A stretch of 6,986 nucleotides of DNA from JAKOQB01 sp036824465 (GCA_036824465.1 DAITAC010000150.1:1-6986); one strand, 5' to 3'. Positions 1-6,822 are shown, counted from the stretch's first letter. Notes: generated by a model from the sequence alone, not told the origin. Numbers and translations: made by a program.

Positions 1-1858
1 GCGTGACGCGATAGCTCGGACACATGGTGCCGGCGTCGAACTTGCGGCAGTGGCCATTGTTGTTGCACATCTCGACCGCTTTGCCGAATCCCGCGGCCGC
101 ATCGCCGCCGGTGCCGGGCGCGGTCAGTGTTTCAGTCGCGGGGTCGTTCTGCACATTCCACGCTGACCAGTCGAGCACTGGTTGCAGCGGCAACACCGCA
201 TAGCCCGGGGCGAAGCGGAAGAGCCGGCGGTCATCCATCTTCGACGGCCGCACGATCTTGCCCGGGTTCATCAGCCCGCGCGGATCGAAGAGCTGCTTGA
301 TCTCCTCGAGCGCCGCGGTCAGGCGCGGGCCGAACTGCCACGCCACCCATTCGCTGCGCGACAGTCCGTCGCCATGTTCGCCCGAGTACGCGCCCTTGTA
401 GCGGCGCACGAGCTCGCTCGCCTCTTCCGCGATCGCGCGCATCTTCGCTGCGCCGCCTTTCTCCCCACCTTCGCGTATGTCGAGGATCGGTCGCACGTGC
501 AGCGTGCCGACCGATGCGTGCGCGTACCAGGTGCCGCGCGTGCCGTGCTTGCGGAATACGTCGGTCAGTTGTGAGGTGTACTCGGCCAGGTGTTCGAGCG
601 GCACTGCACAGTCCTCGATGAAGCTGACCGGTTTGCCGTCGCCTTTCAGGCTCATCATGATATTCAGGCCCGCCTTGCGCACTTCCCACAGCGCTTTCTG
701 TGCTGCGTCGTCGGTCATGCGCACCACGCTGTCGGGCAGTTTCAGTTCGCCCATCAATTCGACCAGGCGCGCGAGCTGCGCGATCAATGCCGGCTTATCC
801 GCTCCGGCGAATTCGACCAGCAGGATCGCTTCCGGCTCATCTATCAGGGCGGATTCGATGACCGATCGGAACGCGGGATTGGCGCGCGCCAGTTCGATCA
901 TCGTGCGGTCGACCAGTTCCACCGCGGTCGGCCCGAGCTTGACGATGTGCTGCGCGGCATCCATCGCCGCGTAGAAGGTCGGGAAGTTCACCACGCCCAG
1001 CACGCGCTGCGCGGGCAGCGGCACGAGTTTCAGCCGCAGGCGCTTGAAGTACGCAAGCGTGCCTTCGGAACCGACCAGCAACTGCGCGAGATTCACGCTG
1101 CCGTCGCTTGTGTACGGCCGCTCCGACTGTGGATGGAACACGTCGAGGTTGTAGCCGCCGACGCGTCGCATCACCTTTGGCCACAGGCGCTCGATCTCGG
1201 CGCGCTCGCGTTGGGCCAGCGCTCGCACGGCCTCGCCCAGTTCGCGCGCGCGGCCGGTGGCACGATCGAACGCGCCGAACTCGCACTCGGTGCCGTCGGC
1301 CAGCAACGCGGTGATGCCGGCGACGTTGTGCACCATGTTGCCGTATGCGATCGAGCGGCTGCCGCACGAATTGTTGCCGGCCATGCCGCCGAGCGTGGCC
1401 TGCGCAGACGTCGACACATCGACCGGGTGCCACACACCATGCGGCTTGAGTTGCGCGTTCAGCGCATCGAGCGTGATGCCGGGTTGCACTTCGACTTCAC
1501 CGCGCTCCAGATCAAGCGCGGTGACGTTGCGCAGATGCTTCGAATGGTCGACCACCAGCGCGGCGCCGACGGTCTGTCCACACTGCGACGTGCCGCCGCC
1601 ACGTGGCAGCAGCGGCACGCCGCGCGCAGCCGCGATGCGCAATGCGCTTGCCACATCGTTCTCGGTCTTCGGCACGAACACGCCCACGGGTTCGATCTGG
1701 TAGATCGACGCGTCGGTCGCATAGCGGCCGCGTGATGCAGCATCGAACAGCACCTCGCCCTGTGTGTGAGCGCGCAATTCGCGCGCGAGATCGGCCGCTT
1801 CGATGCGGGCGTCGAGCTTGACTCCCTGCCCGGCAGCCGCGAGTTGCGCGGTTTTCAT
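1..1858 (-). CDS. FAD-binding and Fe-S oxidoreductase (YdiJ/GlcD-type D-2-hydroxyacid dehydrogenase), 3' end cut off
   Basis: Translation from the ATG at 1858 runs without a stop to the left edge, giving 618 residues; family members with this layout are about 1,000 residues, so roughly the C-terminal 40% is missing. Visible in order: FAD (PCMH-type) pyrophosphate-binding loop PRGGGTSQCGQ at residues 85-95; a second FAD-domain segment GNNSCGS at 161-167; VGSEGT at 262-267; the C-terminal FAD-oxidase domain with YAHASVGTLHVRP around 445-457 and GEHGDGLSR at 492-500; NPGKIV at 530-535; then the first cysteines of a ferredoxin-like 4Fe-4S domain, C597, C603 and C612 in MCPSY. The family oxidises D-2-hydroxy acids (glycolate, D-lactate, D-2-hydroxyglutarate) to 2-oxo acids, passing electrons through FAD and Fe-S centres to the respiratory chain or another acceptor; the actual substrate cannot be read from sequence. 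The start overlaps the GntR stop as ATGA and has GGAG eight bases upstream (1867-1870), so the two genes are probably translationally coupled. No frameshift was found. Family assignment is secure, substrate unknown. Confidence 0.93.
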   Translation of the reverse strand, partial: MKTAQLAAAGQGVKLDARIEAADLARELRAHTQGEVLFDAASRGRYATDASIYQIEPVGVFVPKTENDVASALRIAAARGVPLLPRGGGTSQCGQTVGAALVVDHSKHLRNVTALDLERGEVEVQPGITLDALNAQLKPHGVWHPVDVSTSAQATLGGMAGNNSCGSRSIAYGNMVHNVAGITALLADGTECEFGAFDRATGRARELGEAVRALAQRERAEIERLWPKVMRRVGGYNLDVFHPQSERPYTSDGSVNLAQLLVGSEGTLAYFKRLRLKLVPLPAQRVLGVVNFPTFYAAMDAAQHIVKLGPTAVELVDRTMIELARANPAFRSVIESALIDEPEAILLVEFAGADKPALIAQLARLVELMGELKLPDSVVRMTDDAAQKALWEVRKAGLNIMMSLKGDGKPVSFIEDCAVPLEHLAEYTSQLTDVFRKHGTRGTWYAHASVGTLHVRPILDIREGGEKGGAAKMRAIAEEASELVRRYKGAYSGEHGDGLSRSEWVAWQFGPRLTAALEEIKQLFDPRGLMNPGKIVRPSKMDDRRLFRFAPGYAVLPLQPVLDWSAWNVQNDPATETLTAPGTGGDAAAGFGKAVEMCNNNGHCRKFDAGTMCPSYRVT

Positions 1859-2541
1859 GCGCGTTGCTCCGCGCCGGCCCGCAACTGCGTCAGCACCACG
1901 TCGCGCTTATGGTCGAGGTGCTCGACCAGGATCGCACGCAGCCGGGCGCCGTCGCGCTTGGCGAGCGCGGCGAGCATCGCCTCATGCTCGCGCACGGCGA
2001 CGTTCCACTTGTCGGTGTCGAAGTTGGAGCGGAAGCGAAATGCCTGCAGTCGCGCGTTGATGCGATCGAAGGTCTCCGTCAATACCGGATTGCGCGCGGC
2101 GCGATTGATCGCGCGATGGATCAGCGCGTTGACGCGGTAGTAGGCGGACAGGTCGCGGCGTGCGTGATGGGCGCGCATCTCAAAGTGCAGCGCACGGATT
2201 TCGGCGACTTCCGCGTCGGTGATCCGCGCGCACGCCAGTTCGCCGGACAAGCCCTCGAGCGCGGCCATCACCTCGAACGCGTGAACGACATCGGCGTCGG
2301 ACAACAGCGCGACCTGTGCGCCGCGATTGGGCAGGTGCTCGACCAGGCCCTCGGCGGTCAGCAGCTTCAGCGCCTCGCGCAGCGGCGTGCGCGAAACGTG
2401 CAGTCGTTCGGCGAGTTCGCGCTCGTTGAGTTTCTCACCCGGCGCGAGCGCACCCTCGACGATCAACGTGCGCAGCCGCTGCGCCACCGCGGTGTGCAGG
2501 ACTTCGCCGTCCAGTGCGATGACCTTGGCGCTCTTGATCAC
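1855..2541 (-). CDS. GntR-family transcriptional regulator, FCD (FadR/VanR-like) subfamily
   Basis: A 228-residue protein from a GTG start, the usual size for FCD regulators. The N-terminal winged helix-turn-helix covers about residues 14-80, with the GntR signature NERELAERLHVSRTPLREAL at 39-58 and the wing around PNRGAQV. The C-terminal FCD all-helical ligand domain spans about 85-215. Its likely metal-site residues are N138, H142, H186 and H208, with spacing close to the Asp-His-His-His site described for FCD proteins; the first position is Asn where Asp is usual. Such proteins bind carboxylate effectors and usually repress a neighbouring catabolic operon. It lies between the oxidoreductase it precedes (4-base overlap) and the divergent aminotransferase-TRAP operon, so it probably controls both and itself. 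The start is uncertain: GTG 2541 gives the best N-terminus for the family but has no visible Shine-Dalgarno sequence; an in-frame ATG at 2577 would add 12 residues and place one operator copy inside the coding region. Confidence 0.9.
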   Translation of the reverse strand: MIKSAKVIALDGEVLHTAVAQRLRTLIVEGALAPGEKLNERELAERLHVSRTPLREALKLLTAEGLVEHLPNRGAQVALLSDADVVHAFEVMAALEGLSGELACARITDAEVAEIRALHFEMRAHHARRDLSAYYRVNALIHRAINRAARNPVLTETFDRINARLQAFRFRSNFDTDKWNVAVREHEAMLAALAKRDGARLRAILVEHLDHKRDVVLTQLRAGAEQRA

Positions 2542-2550
2542 TGGTATACA
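2542..2550 (+). promoter_or_regulatory. Possible extended -10 of the rightward promoter
   Basis: TGGTATACA matches the TGnTATAAT extended -10 pattern in the TG and in TATA followed by one further match. No good -35 hexamer is visible at 16-18 bp upstream, which extended -10 promoters can tolerate. Transcription would begin near 2557, leaving a leader of about 130 nt before the aminotransferase. It coincides with operator copy 1, which would give repression by direct occlusion. Confidence 0.4.
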
Positions 2551-2553
2551 AAA
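2542..2553 (+). promoter_or_regulatory. Putative GntR operator, copy 1 (TGGTATACAAAA)
   Basis: The element has a GTATAC palindromic core at 2544-2549 and resembles the TNGT-(short spacer)-ACNA pattern bound by FCD-type GntR regulators. An exact inverted copy lies at 2616-2627. This copy abuts the GTG proposed as the regulator's start, so bound protein would sit over the start of its own gene as well as over the possible rightward -10 element. Assignment to the adjacent regulator is inference from position and symmetry. Confidence 0.65.
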
Positions 2554-2615
2554 ACCATTTTTCGCATCACGGTGCATAAGAGCAAGAACGAGCGTGAATC
2601 GCGCCGCATCTTGCG

Positions 2616-2627
2616 TTTTGTATACCA
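2616..2627 (-). promoter_or_regulatory. Putative GntR operator, copy 2 (TGGTATACAAAA on the minus strand)
   Basis: This is an exact inverted copy of the element at 2542-2553, with its GTATAC core at 2620-2625; the core centres are 76 bp apart, a little over seven helical turns. On the minus strand it contains TGGTATACA, which could be the extended -10 of the leftward promoter. Two regulator dimers could bind separately or jointly with a DNA loop; the sequence alone does not distinguish these. Confidence 0.65.
2619..2627 (-). promoter_or_regulatory. Possible extended -10 of the leftward promoter
   Basis: Read on the minus strand this is TGGTATACA, identical to the rightward element. Transcription would start near 2612 and run into the regulator gene, leaving about 35 nt to the ATG at 2577 or about 71 nt to the GTG at 2541. 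No convincing -35 is seen. If both elements are used, the two transcripts start facing each other and overlap by about 55 nt at their 5' ends. Confidence 0.35.
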
Positions 2628-2676
2628 AAAGGCTACGCTGCCCACGCATTGTCTGCAAGCACTGCCCACGCGCAGC

Positions 2677-2682
2677 GAGGAA
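2677..2682 (+). promoter_or_regulatory. Ribosome binding site of the aminotransferase
   Basis: GAGGAA ends three bases before the ATG at 2686. It selects this start over the open frame that continues upstream in the same phase as far as 1864, which is antisense to the regulator and not expected to be translated. Confidence 0.7.
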
Positions 2683-2685
2683 CCC

Positions 2686-3915
2686 ATGCTCAAGCTCAAT
2701 TCGCATCCGACCGGCCGCCATTTCCTGCAGATCCCGGGTCCGACCAACGTGCCCGATCGCGTGCTGCGCGCCATCGATCATCCGACCATCGACCATCGCG
2801 GCCCCGAGTTCCAGCAGCTCGGGCTCAAGGTGCTGCGTGACATCAAGACGATCTTCCAGACGCAGCAGCCGGTGATCATCTATCCGGCATCGGGTACCGG
2901 TGCATGGGAAGCCGCGCTCGTCAACACGCTGTCGCCGGGTGACCGGTTGCTGATGTTCGAAACCGGGCACTTCGCGTCACTGTGGAAGAAGCTCGCCGAG
3001 AAACTCGGGCTGCAGCCCGAATTCATCGCCGGCGACTGGCGGCATGGTGTCGATGCAGCGCCGATCCAGGCGCGGCTCGAGCGGGACCGCGCGCACGAGA
3101 TCAAGGCGGTGTGCGTGGTGCATAACGAAACGTCGACCGGCGTGACCTCGAACATCGCCGCGGTGCGGCAGGCGATCGACGCGGCGCGCCACCCGGCGCT
3201 GCTGATGGTCGACACAATTTCATCGCTCGCGTCGATCGACTACCGACACGACGCGTGGGGTGTGGACGTCACCGTGGCCGGCTCGCAAAAAGGGCTGATG
3301 CTGCCGCCCGGGCTGTCGTTCAATGCCGTCAGCGTCAAGGCACTGGATGCGTCGAAGCGCGCGCGCCTGCCACGGGCCTATTGGGGCTGGGACGAAATCC
3401 TCACCGCCAACGCCAGCGGTTTCTGGCCGACCACTCCGGCGACCAATCTGCTGTATGGACTGTCCGAGGCGATCGACATGCTGCTGGAGGAAGGTATCGC
3501 CAACGTGTTCGCGCGGCATGATCGCCATGCTGAGGCCACGCGCCGCGCGGTGCGTGCGTGGGGCATGGAAGTGCTGTGCCTGAACCCGGCCGAATACAGT
3601 TCATCGCTGACGGCGGTCGTGATGCCGAAGGATGCGAGCGGCAAGCATCACAACGCCGACACGTATCGCAAGGTGGTACTGGAAAAATTCAACATGTCGC
3701 TCGGCACCGGGCTGGGCAAGCTGGCGGGTTGGGTGTTCCGCATCGGTCACCTCGGAGATTTCAACGACCTCGCGCTCGCGGGTACGCTGGCGGGCGTGGA
3801 AATGGGATTTGCCGCGGCTGGGGTGCCGTATCAGAAAGGCGGAACGCAGGTGGCGCTCGATTACCTGGCCCAGTGTGCAAGCGCACCGGCCACGGCGCAG
3901 CGCAAGGCTGCGTGA
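2686..3915 (+). CDS. Class V PLP aminotransferase, serine/alanine-glyoxylate aminotransferase family
   Basis: A 409-residue protein, close to the family's usual 390-410. Features of fold-type I class V enzymes are all present: an N-terminal PGPTNVPDRVL at 18-27, followed by the DHRGPEF segment at 36-42; the phosphate-binding loop SGTGAWEA at 69-76; HNETSTG at 146-152; D176 in VDTISS, expected to contact the pyridine nitrogen; K202 in AGSQKG, the PLP Schiff-base lysine; and R352 in FRIGHLGD, expected to bind the substrate carboxylate. The enzyme is cytosolic and transfers an amino group from an amino acid (serine, alanine or aspartate in characterised relatives) to a 2-oxo acid, classically glyoxylate giving glycine. 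The same family includes ureidoglycine- and aspartate-glyoxylate enzymes, so the true pair is open. It is the first gene of the rightward operon, beside a hydroxyacid oxidase gene that could supply the oxo acid. Confidence 0.93.
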   Translation: MLKLNSHPTGRHFLQIPGPTNVPDRVLRAIDHPTIDHRGPEFQQLGLKVLRDIKTIFQTQQPVIIYPASGTGAWEAALVNTLSPGDRLLMFETGHFASLWKKLAEKLGLQPEFIAGDWRHGVDAAPIQARLERDRAHEIKAVCVVHNETSTGVTSNIAAVRQAIDAARHPALLMVDTISSLASIDYRHDAWGVDVTVAGSQKGLMLPPGLSFNAVSVKALDASKRARLPRAYWGWDEILTANASGFWPTTPATNLLYGLSEAIDMLLEEGIANVFARHDRHAEATRRAVRAWGMEVLCLNPAEYSSSLTAVVMPKDASGKHHNADTYRKVVLEKFNMSLGTGLGKLAGWVFRIGHLGDFNDLALAGTLAGVEMGFAAAGVPYQKGGTQVALDYLAQCASAPATAQRKAA

Positions 3916-3995
3916 ATCCTGAGCCGCAGGACTTCGAAGCCGAACTTACGGCGAGATTCGCAAAGCTACTTGAGGAGACAACAGATGACACGTGA
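3912..3995 (+). CDS. Possible 27-residue linking peptide between aminotransferase and dctP
   Basis: A GTG-started frame overlaps the aminotransferase stop as GTGA (3912-3915), has AAGG four bases upstream, and ends at TGA 3993-3995, eleven bases inside dctP. The peptide is acidic and could form an amphipathic helix around residues 8-23 (FEAELTARFAKLLEET). It resembles no family I recognise. It could be a real small protein, a leader whose translation keeps ribosomes arriving at dctP, or chance: the same frame is open far upstream, inside the aminotransferase. Existence as a gene is doubtful. Confidence 0.25.
   Translation: MNPEPQDFEAELTARFAKLLEETTDDT
3972..3978 (+). promoter_or_regulatory. 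Ribosome binding site of dctP
   Basis: GAGGAGA lies six bases before the ATG at 3985. It fixes that ATG as the start, rather than the in-frame TTG at 3970 which would add five residues ahead of the signal peptide. Confidence 0.8.
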
Positions 3996-4974
3996 CTTCC
4001 GCATCCGTCCGCGACTGATCGCCGCTGCGTTCGCAATGGCGACCAGCGCGGTTGCCCCGGCCTGGGCGCAGATCGAAATCAAGATCGGCCACGTCGGTGA
4101 GCCGGGCTCGATCTTCCAGCAGAGTTCGGATGAGTTCGCGCGCCGCGCCAACGCCAAGCTCGGCAACAAGGCCAAGGTCATCGTGTTTGGCTCCAGCCAG
4201 CTTGGTGGCGACAAGGAAATGATCCAGAAGGTGAAGCTGGGGACCCTCGACATGGCGGTGCCATCGACCGTGATGAGTTCGGAGGTGGACCTGATCGGCA
4301 TCTTCGAGATGCCGTACATCGTCAAGGACCGCGCCCATATGGGTCGCATCGAGAAGGAGATCTTCTGGCCGAAGATCGAACCCGAGGTCGAGAAGAAAGG
4401 CCTGAAGGTCATTGCGATCTGGGAAAACGGCGTGCGGCACATCACGAACAGCAAACGGCCGATCAAGACGCCGGCGGATCTCAAGGGCATCAAGCTGCGC
4501 GTTCCCGAGGGCAAATGGCGCGTGAAGATGTTCCAGGAATACGGCGCCAACCCGAGCCCAATGAAGTTCTCGGAACTGTTCACCGCGCTGCAGACCGGCG
4601 TGATGGATGGCCAGGAGAATCCGTTCACGCAGATCTACTCGGCCAAGCTGCATGAAGTGCAGAAGTTCCTGTCGCTGTCGGCGCACGTGTACACGCCGGC
4701 GTATGTGACGGTGGGAGCCAAGAAGTGGGCGGCGTTGCCGGCCGATGTGCGCCAGGTGCTCGAAGAAACGGCGAAGGAGACACAGGCCTACGTCTATCAG
4801 ACGGCGGCGAAGGACGAAAACGACCTGCTGGCGAAGCTGAAGGCGAGCGGCATCCAGGTCAATGAAGTCGACAAGGATTCATTCGTTGCCGCCAGCAAGG
4901 GGATCTACGAGGAATTCGGCAAGGAAGTCCCCGGTGCGAAAGAGCTGATCGACCGCGCCATCGCGCTGCGCTAG
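3985..4974 (+). CDS. dctP: TRAP transporter periplasmic substrate-binding protein (DctP family)
   Basis: A 329-residue protein, the typical DctP size. Residues 1-28 form a Sec signal peptide: basic N-region ending in R10, an alanine-rich hydrophobic stretch, and a likely cleavage site AWA|Q29. The mature protein begins IEIKIGHVG, a usual DctP opening. R172 in KLRVPEG is at the conserved arginine that pairs with the ligand's carboxylate, and DGQENP at 208-213 is the family motif that also lines the binding site. It captures an organic acid in the periplasm and delivers it to the DctQ-DctM membrane complex; TRAP systems are driven by ion gradients rather than ATP. The ligand cannot be predicted, but the neighbouring hydroxyacid oxidase and aminotransferase suggest a 2-hydroxy or 2-oxo carboxylate or a compound degraded to one. 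It sits 69 bases after the aminotransferase and 9 before dctQ. Confidence 0.95.
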   Translation: MTRDFRIRPRLIAAAFAMATSAVAPAWAQIEIKIGHVGEPGSIFQQSSDEFARRANAKLGNKAKVIVFGSSQLGGDKEMIQKVKLGTLDMAVPSTVMSSEVDLIGIFEMPYIVKDRAHMGRIEKEIFWPKIEPEVEKKGLKVIAIWENGVRHITNSKRPIKTPADLKGIKLRVPEGKWRVKMFQEYGANPSPMKFSELFTALQTGVMDGQENPFTQIYSAKLHEVQKFLSLSAHVYTPAYVTVGAKKWAALPADVRQVLEETAKETQAYVYQTAAKDENDLLAKLKASGIQVNEVDKDSFVAASKGIYEEFGKEVPGAKELIDRAIALR

Positions 4975-4983
4975 CAGGTGGCG

Positions 4984-5520
4984 ATGCAAGCAGCAGTTTC
5001 CCCGGGCGGCGCGATCGCGCGGTTTCGTGCCGCGTACGGAACCGCGCTTGAGTGGCTGGTCATCGTGCTGATGGTCGTGCTCGCGGCCGAGGTCACGCTC
5101 GGCATCGTGTTCCGCACCATGGGGCGGTCGCTGGTCTGGTACGACGAGGTCGCGTCGGTATTGCTCGCCTGGCTCACCTTCTACGGCTCGGCGCTGGCGT
5201 CGGTCAAGCGCGCGCACATCAGTTGTCCGGAACTGATCGAGCAATGCCCGCCGGCAATCAAGCGGGCGCTCGACATCGTCGCGCAGATTCTGGTGGTCGC
5301 GTTCTTTGCGCTGCTTTGCTGGGTCGGCGCGTCGATCCTGCCGGTGCTTGCGACCGACTACCTCGTGAGCCTGCCGAAGGTGTCAATGAGCATCGTGCAG
5401 TCGGTGATCCCGATCTCGGCCGCGCTGATCCTGGTCGCCGAGCTGATGCACCTGTGGGCGCTGCTGCGTGCGGCGCCGGTGCATGCCGAAGGCGCGGCAC
5501 TGTCCGACGGATTGCACTGA
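4984..5520 (+). CDS. dctQ: TRAP transporter small membrane subunit (DctQ family)
   Basis: A 178-residue inner-membrane protein with four hydrophobic segments at about 23-43, 55-73, 96-118 and 136-160, the DctQ layout. The WYDEVASVLLAWLTFYGSA region at 52-70 matches the conserved W-(S/Y)-(E/D)-E-V segment at the start of helix 2, followed by the usual basic patch (VKRAH). The subunit packs against DctM and is needed for transport. The start is ambiguous: ATG 4984 is used here, with AGGTGG (4976-4981) unusually close; GTG 4978 is in frame, would add two residues and lacks a clear ribosome site. The gene follows the dctP stop by 9 bases and precedes dctM by 18. Confidence 0.92.
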   Translation: MQAAVSPGGAIARFRAAYGTALEWLVIVLMVVLAAEVTLGIVFRTMGRSLVWYDEVASVLLAWLTFYGSALASVKRAHISCPELIEQCPPAIKRALDIVAQILVVAFFALLCWVGASILPVLATDYLVSLPKVSMSIVQSVIPISAALILVAELMHLWALLRAAPVHAEGAALSDGLH

Positions 5521-5525
5521 AGTGC

Positions 5526-5530
5526 GGAGA
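5526..5530 (+). promoter_or_regulatory. Ribosome binding site of dctM
   Basis: GGAGA lies eight bases before the ATG at 5539, in the 18-base gap after dctQ, and fixes the dctM start. Confidence 0.7.
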
Positions 5531-5538
5531 CTGCCGAC

Positions 5539-6822
5539 ATGACGATGGTCTGGCTGTTCGCGGCGGTCCTGCTGCTGGTGCTGATCAACGTGCCGATTGC
5601 GGTGTCGCTCGGCATCGTCGCGGTCGTGGCGATGGTCGCCAGCCACGGTCTCGACACACTGCCGAACCTCGCCCTCGTCATCTACAACGGCGCGACCAAC
5701 TTTCCGCTGCTCGCGATACCGCTGTTCATCCTCGCCGGCGCGATCATGAACGCCTCCGGCATATCGCAGCGTCTGATCGCATTCGCCTCGTCGCTGTTCG
5801 GCTGGATCCGCGGCGGACTGGCACACGTGTCGATCGGCTCGTCGATGTTTTTCGCCGAGATCTCCGGCTCGGCGGTGGCCGATGTCGCCGCGCTGGGTTC
5901 GGTGCTGATCCCCGGCATGATGGCAAAGGGTTATCCGCGTGCGCTTGCGGCCGCGGTGATGTCATCGGCGGCCACGCTCGCGGTGATCATTCCACCCTCG
6001 ATCCCGATGATCCTGTACGCGGTGATGGCCGAGACATCGGTCGTGCAGCTCTTTGTTGCCGGCATCGTGCCGGGCGTGATTGGCGGCTTCGGCCTGATGG
6101 GCATGGCCTACTGGTTCGCGCGCCGCTACAACCTGCCGCGCGAGGCGGCGTTCTCGGCACGCCGCGTGTGGGAAACGGGCCGGGACGCGCTGTGGGCGTT
6201 CCTGCTGCCGATCATCATCCTGGGCGGCATCTTCGGCGGTGTCGTCACCGCGACCGAGGGCGCGGCGCTTGCGGTCATCGCCGCGCTGTTCGTCGGGATC
6301 GTCATCTATCGCGAACTCGATCTGAAGCACCTGAAGCGCGCGGTGCTCGAAGGCGGTATCCAGACCGCGATCGTGATGCTTCTCGTGGCCACGAGCGCGC
6401 TGCTCGGCACGTATCTGTCCGAGGTGCAGGCGCCGCAGGCGCTCGCCAAAGCGGCATCCGAGTTCACTTCGAACAAGTGGGTGGTGCTGGCGCTGCTCAA
6501 TCTGCTGTTCCTGTTCCTCGGCATGTTCCTGCACTCGGCCGCGGCGATCATCCTCGTGGTGCCGGTCGTGATGCCGCTCATCAAGAGTGTGGGCATCGAT
6601 CCGGTGCACTTCGGCCTGATCGTCACCATCAACCTCGGCATCGGCCAGCAGACGCCGCCCGTGGCGAGCGTGCTGATGGTGGCGAGTTCCATCGCCAAGG
6701 CGAGCGTGTGGGAAGTCACGCGCGTGAACATCTGGTTCATCGGCGTGCTGTTCGCCGTGCTGATGCTGGTGACCTACGTCCCGGTGACGGGACTGGGGCT
6801 GGTCAATCTGTTCTATCGCTAA
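5539..6822 (+). CDS. dctM: TRAP transporter large permease (DctM family)
   Basis: A 427-residue, strongly hydrophobic protein of normal DctM length with about eleven or twelve membrane segments, including re-entrant hairpin regions. Family motifs are intact: NFPLLAIPLFILAG at 54-67, EISGSAVADVAALGSVLIPG at 107-126 (the first hairpin and substrate/ion region), IPPSIPMILY at 151-160, TEGAALAV at 239-246, and GIGQQTPPVAS at 367-377 in the second half, the inverted-repeat counterpart of the first hairpin. It forms the translocation pathway and couples uptake of the DctP-delivered substrate to a cation gradient, usually sodium. One feature differs from many relatives: the segment GMFLHSAAAI at 328-337 has His332 where Asp or Glu is common. 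It is the fourth main gene of the rightward operon. Confidence 0.96.
   Translation: MTMVWLFAAVLLLVLINVPIAVSLGIVAVVAMVASHGLDTLPNLALVIYNGATNFPLLAIPLFILAGAIMNASGISQRLIAFASSLFGWIRGGLAHVSIGSSMFFAEISGSAVADVAALGSVLIPGMMAKGYPRALAAAVMSSAATLAVIIPPSIPMILYAVMAETSVVQLFVAGIVPGVIGGFGLMGMAYWFARRYNLPREAAFSARRVWETGRDALWAFLLPIIILGGIFGGVVTATEGAALAVIAALFVGIVIYRELDLKHLKRAVLEGGIQTAIVMLLVATSALLGTYLSEVQAPQALAKAASEFTSNKWVVLALLNLLFLFLGMFLHSAAAIILVVPVVMPLIKSVGIDPVHFGLIVTINLGIGQQTPPVASVLMVASSIAKASVWEVTRVNIWFIGVLFAVLMLVTYVPVTGLGLVNLFYR

Larger units (their letters stand above)
2542..2685. promoter_or_regulatory. Divergent control region between the regulator and the aminotransferase operon
   Basis: This is the only substantial gap without a confident gene, and it is visibly richer in A and T than its surroundings. 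It holds two inverted copies of a 12-bp element at its left end and middle, the presumed promoters for both directions, and the ribosome binding site of the aminotransferase at its right end. Between the operator copies an imperfect inverted repeat (CGCATCACG at 2563-2571 against CGTGAATCGCG at 2593-2603, with two bulged bases) is centred at 2583, close to the midpoint of the operator pair (2584.5). Whether this central symmetry matters is unknown. Confidence 0.75.

Noticed and set aside
590..1735. A 381-codon open frame on the plus strand
   Set aside because: It is fully antisense to the FAD/Fe-S oxidoreductase, which has unmistakable motifs. Its translation is rich in His, Arg and Ala without recognisable domains, as expected from an opposite-strand shadow in high-GC DNA.
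2563..2603. An imperfect stem-loop between the operator copies as a possible terminator or riboswitch
   Set aside because: The stem has two bulges and a loop of about 20 bases, with no adjoining T-tract and no known riboswitch pattern. It is mentioned only as part of the control region's symmetry.
1864..2685. A long upstream extension of the aminotransferase frame (about 274 codons)
   Set aside because: The phase is open by chance through the antisense of the regulator and across the control region. The aminotransferase has its own ribosome site and a family-typical N-terminus at 2686.
3946..4686. Minus-strand frames of 220-246 codons opposite dctP
   Set aside because: The plus strand encodes an intact DctP with signal peptide and ligand motifs; the minus frames show no recognisable family.
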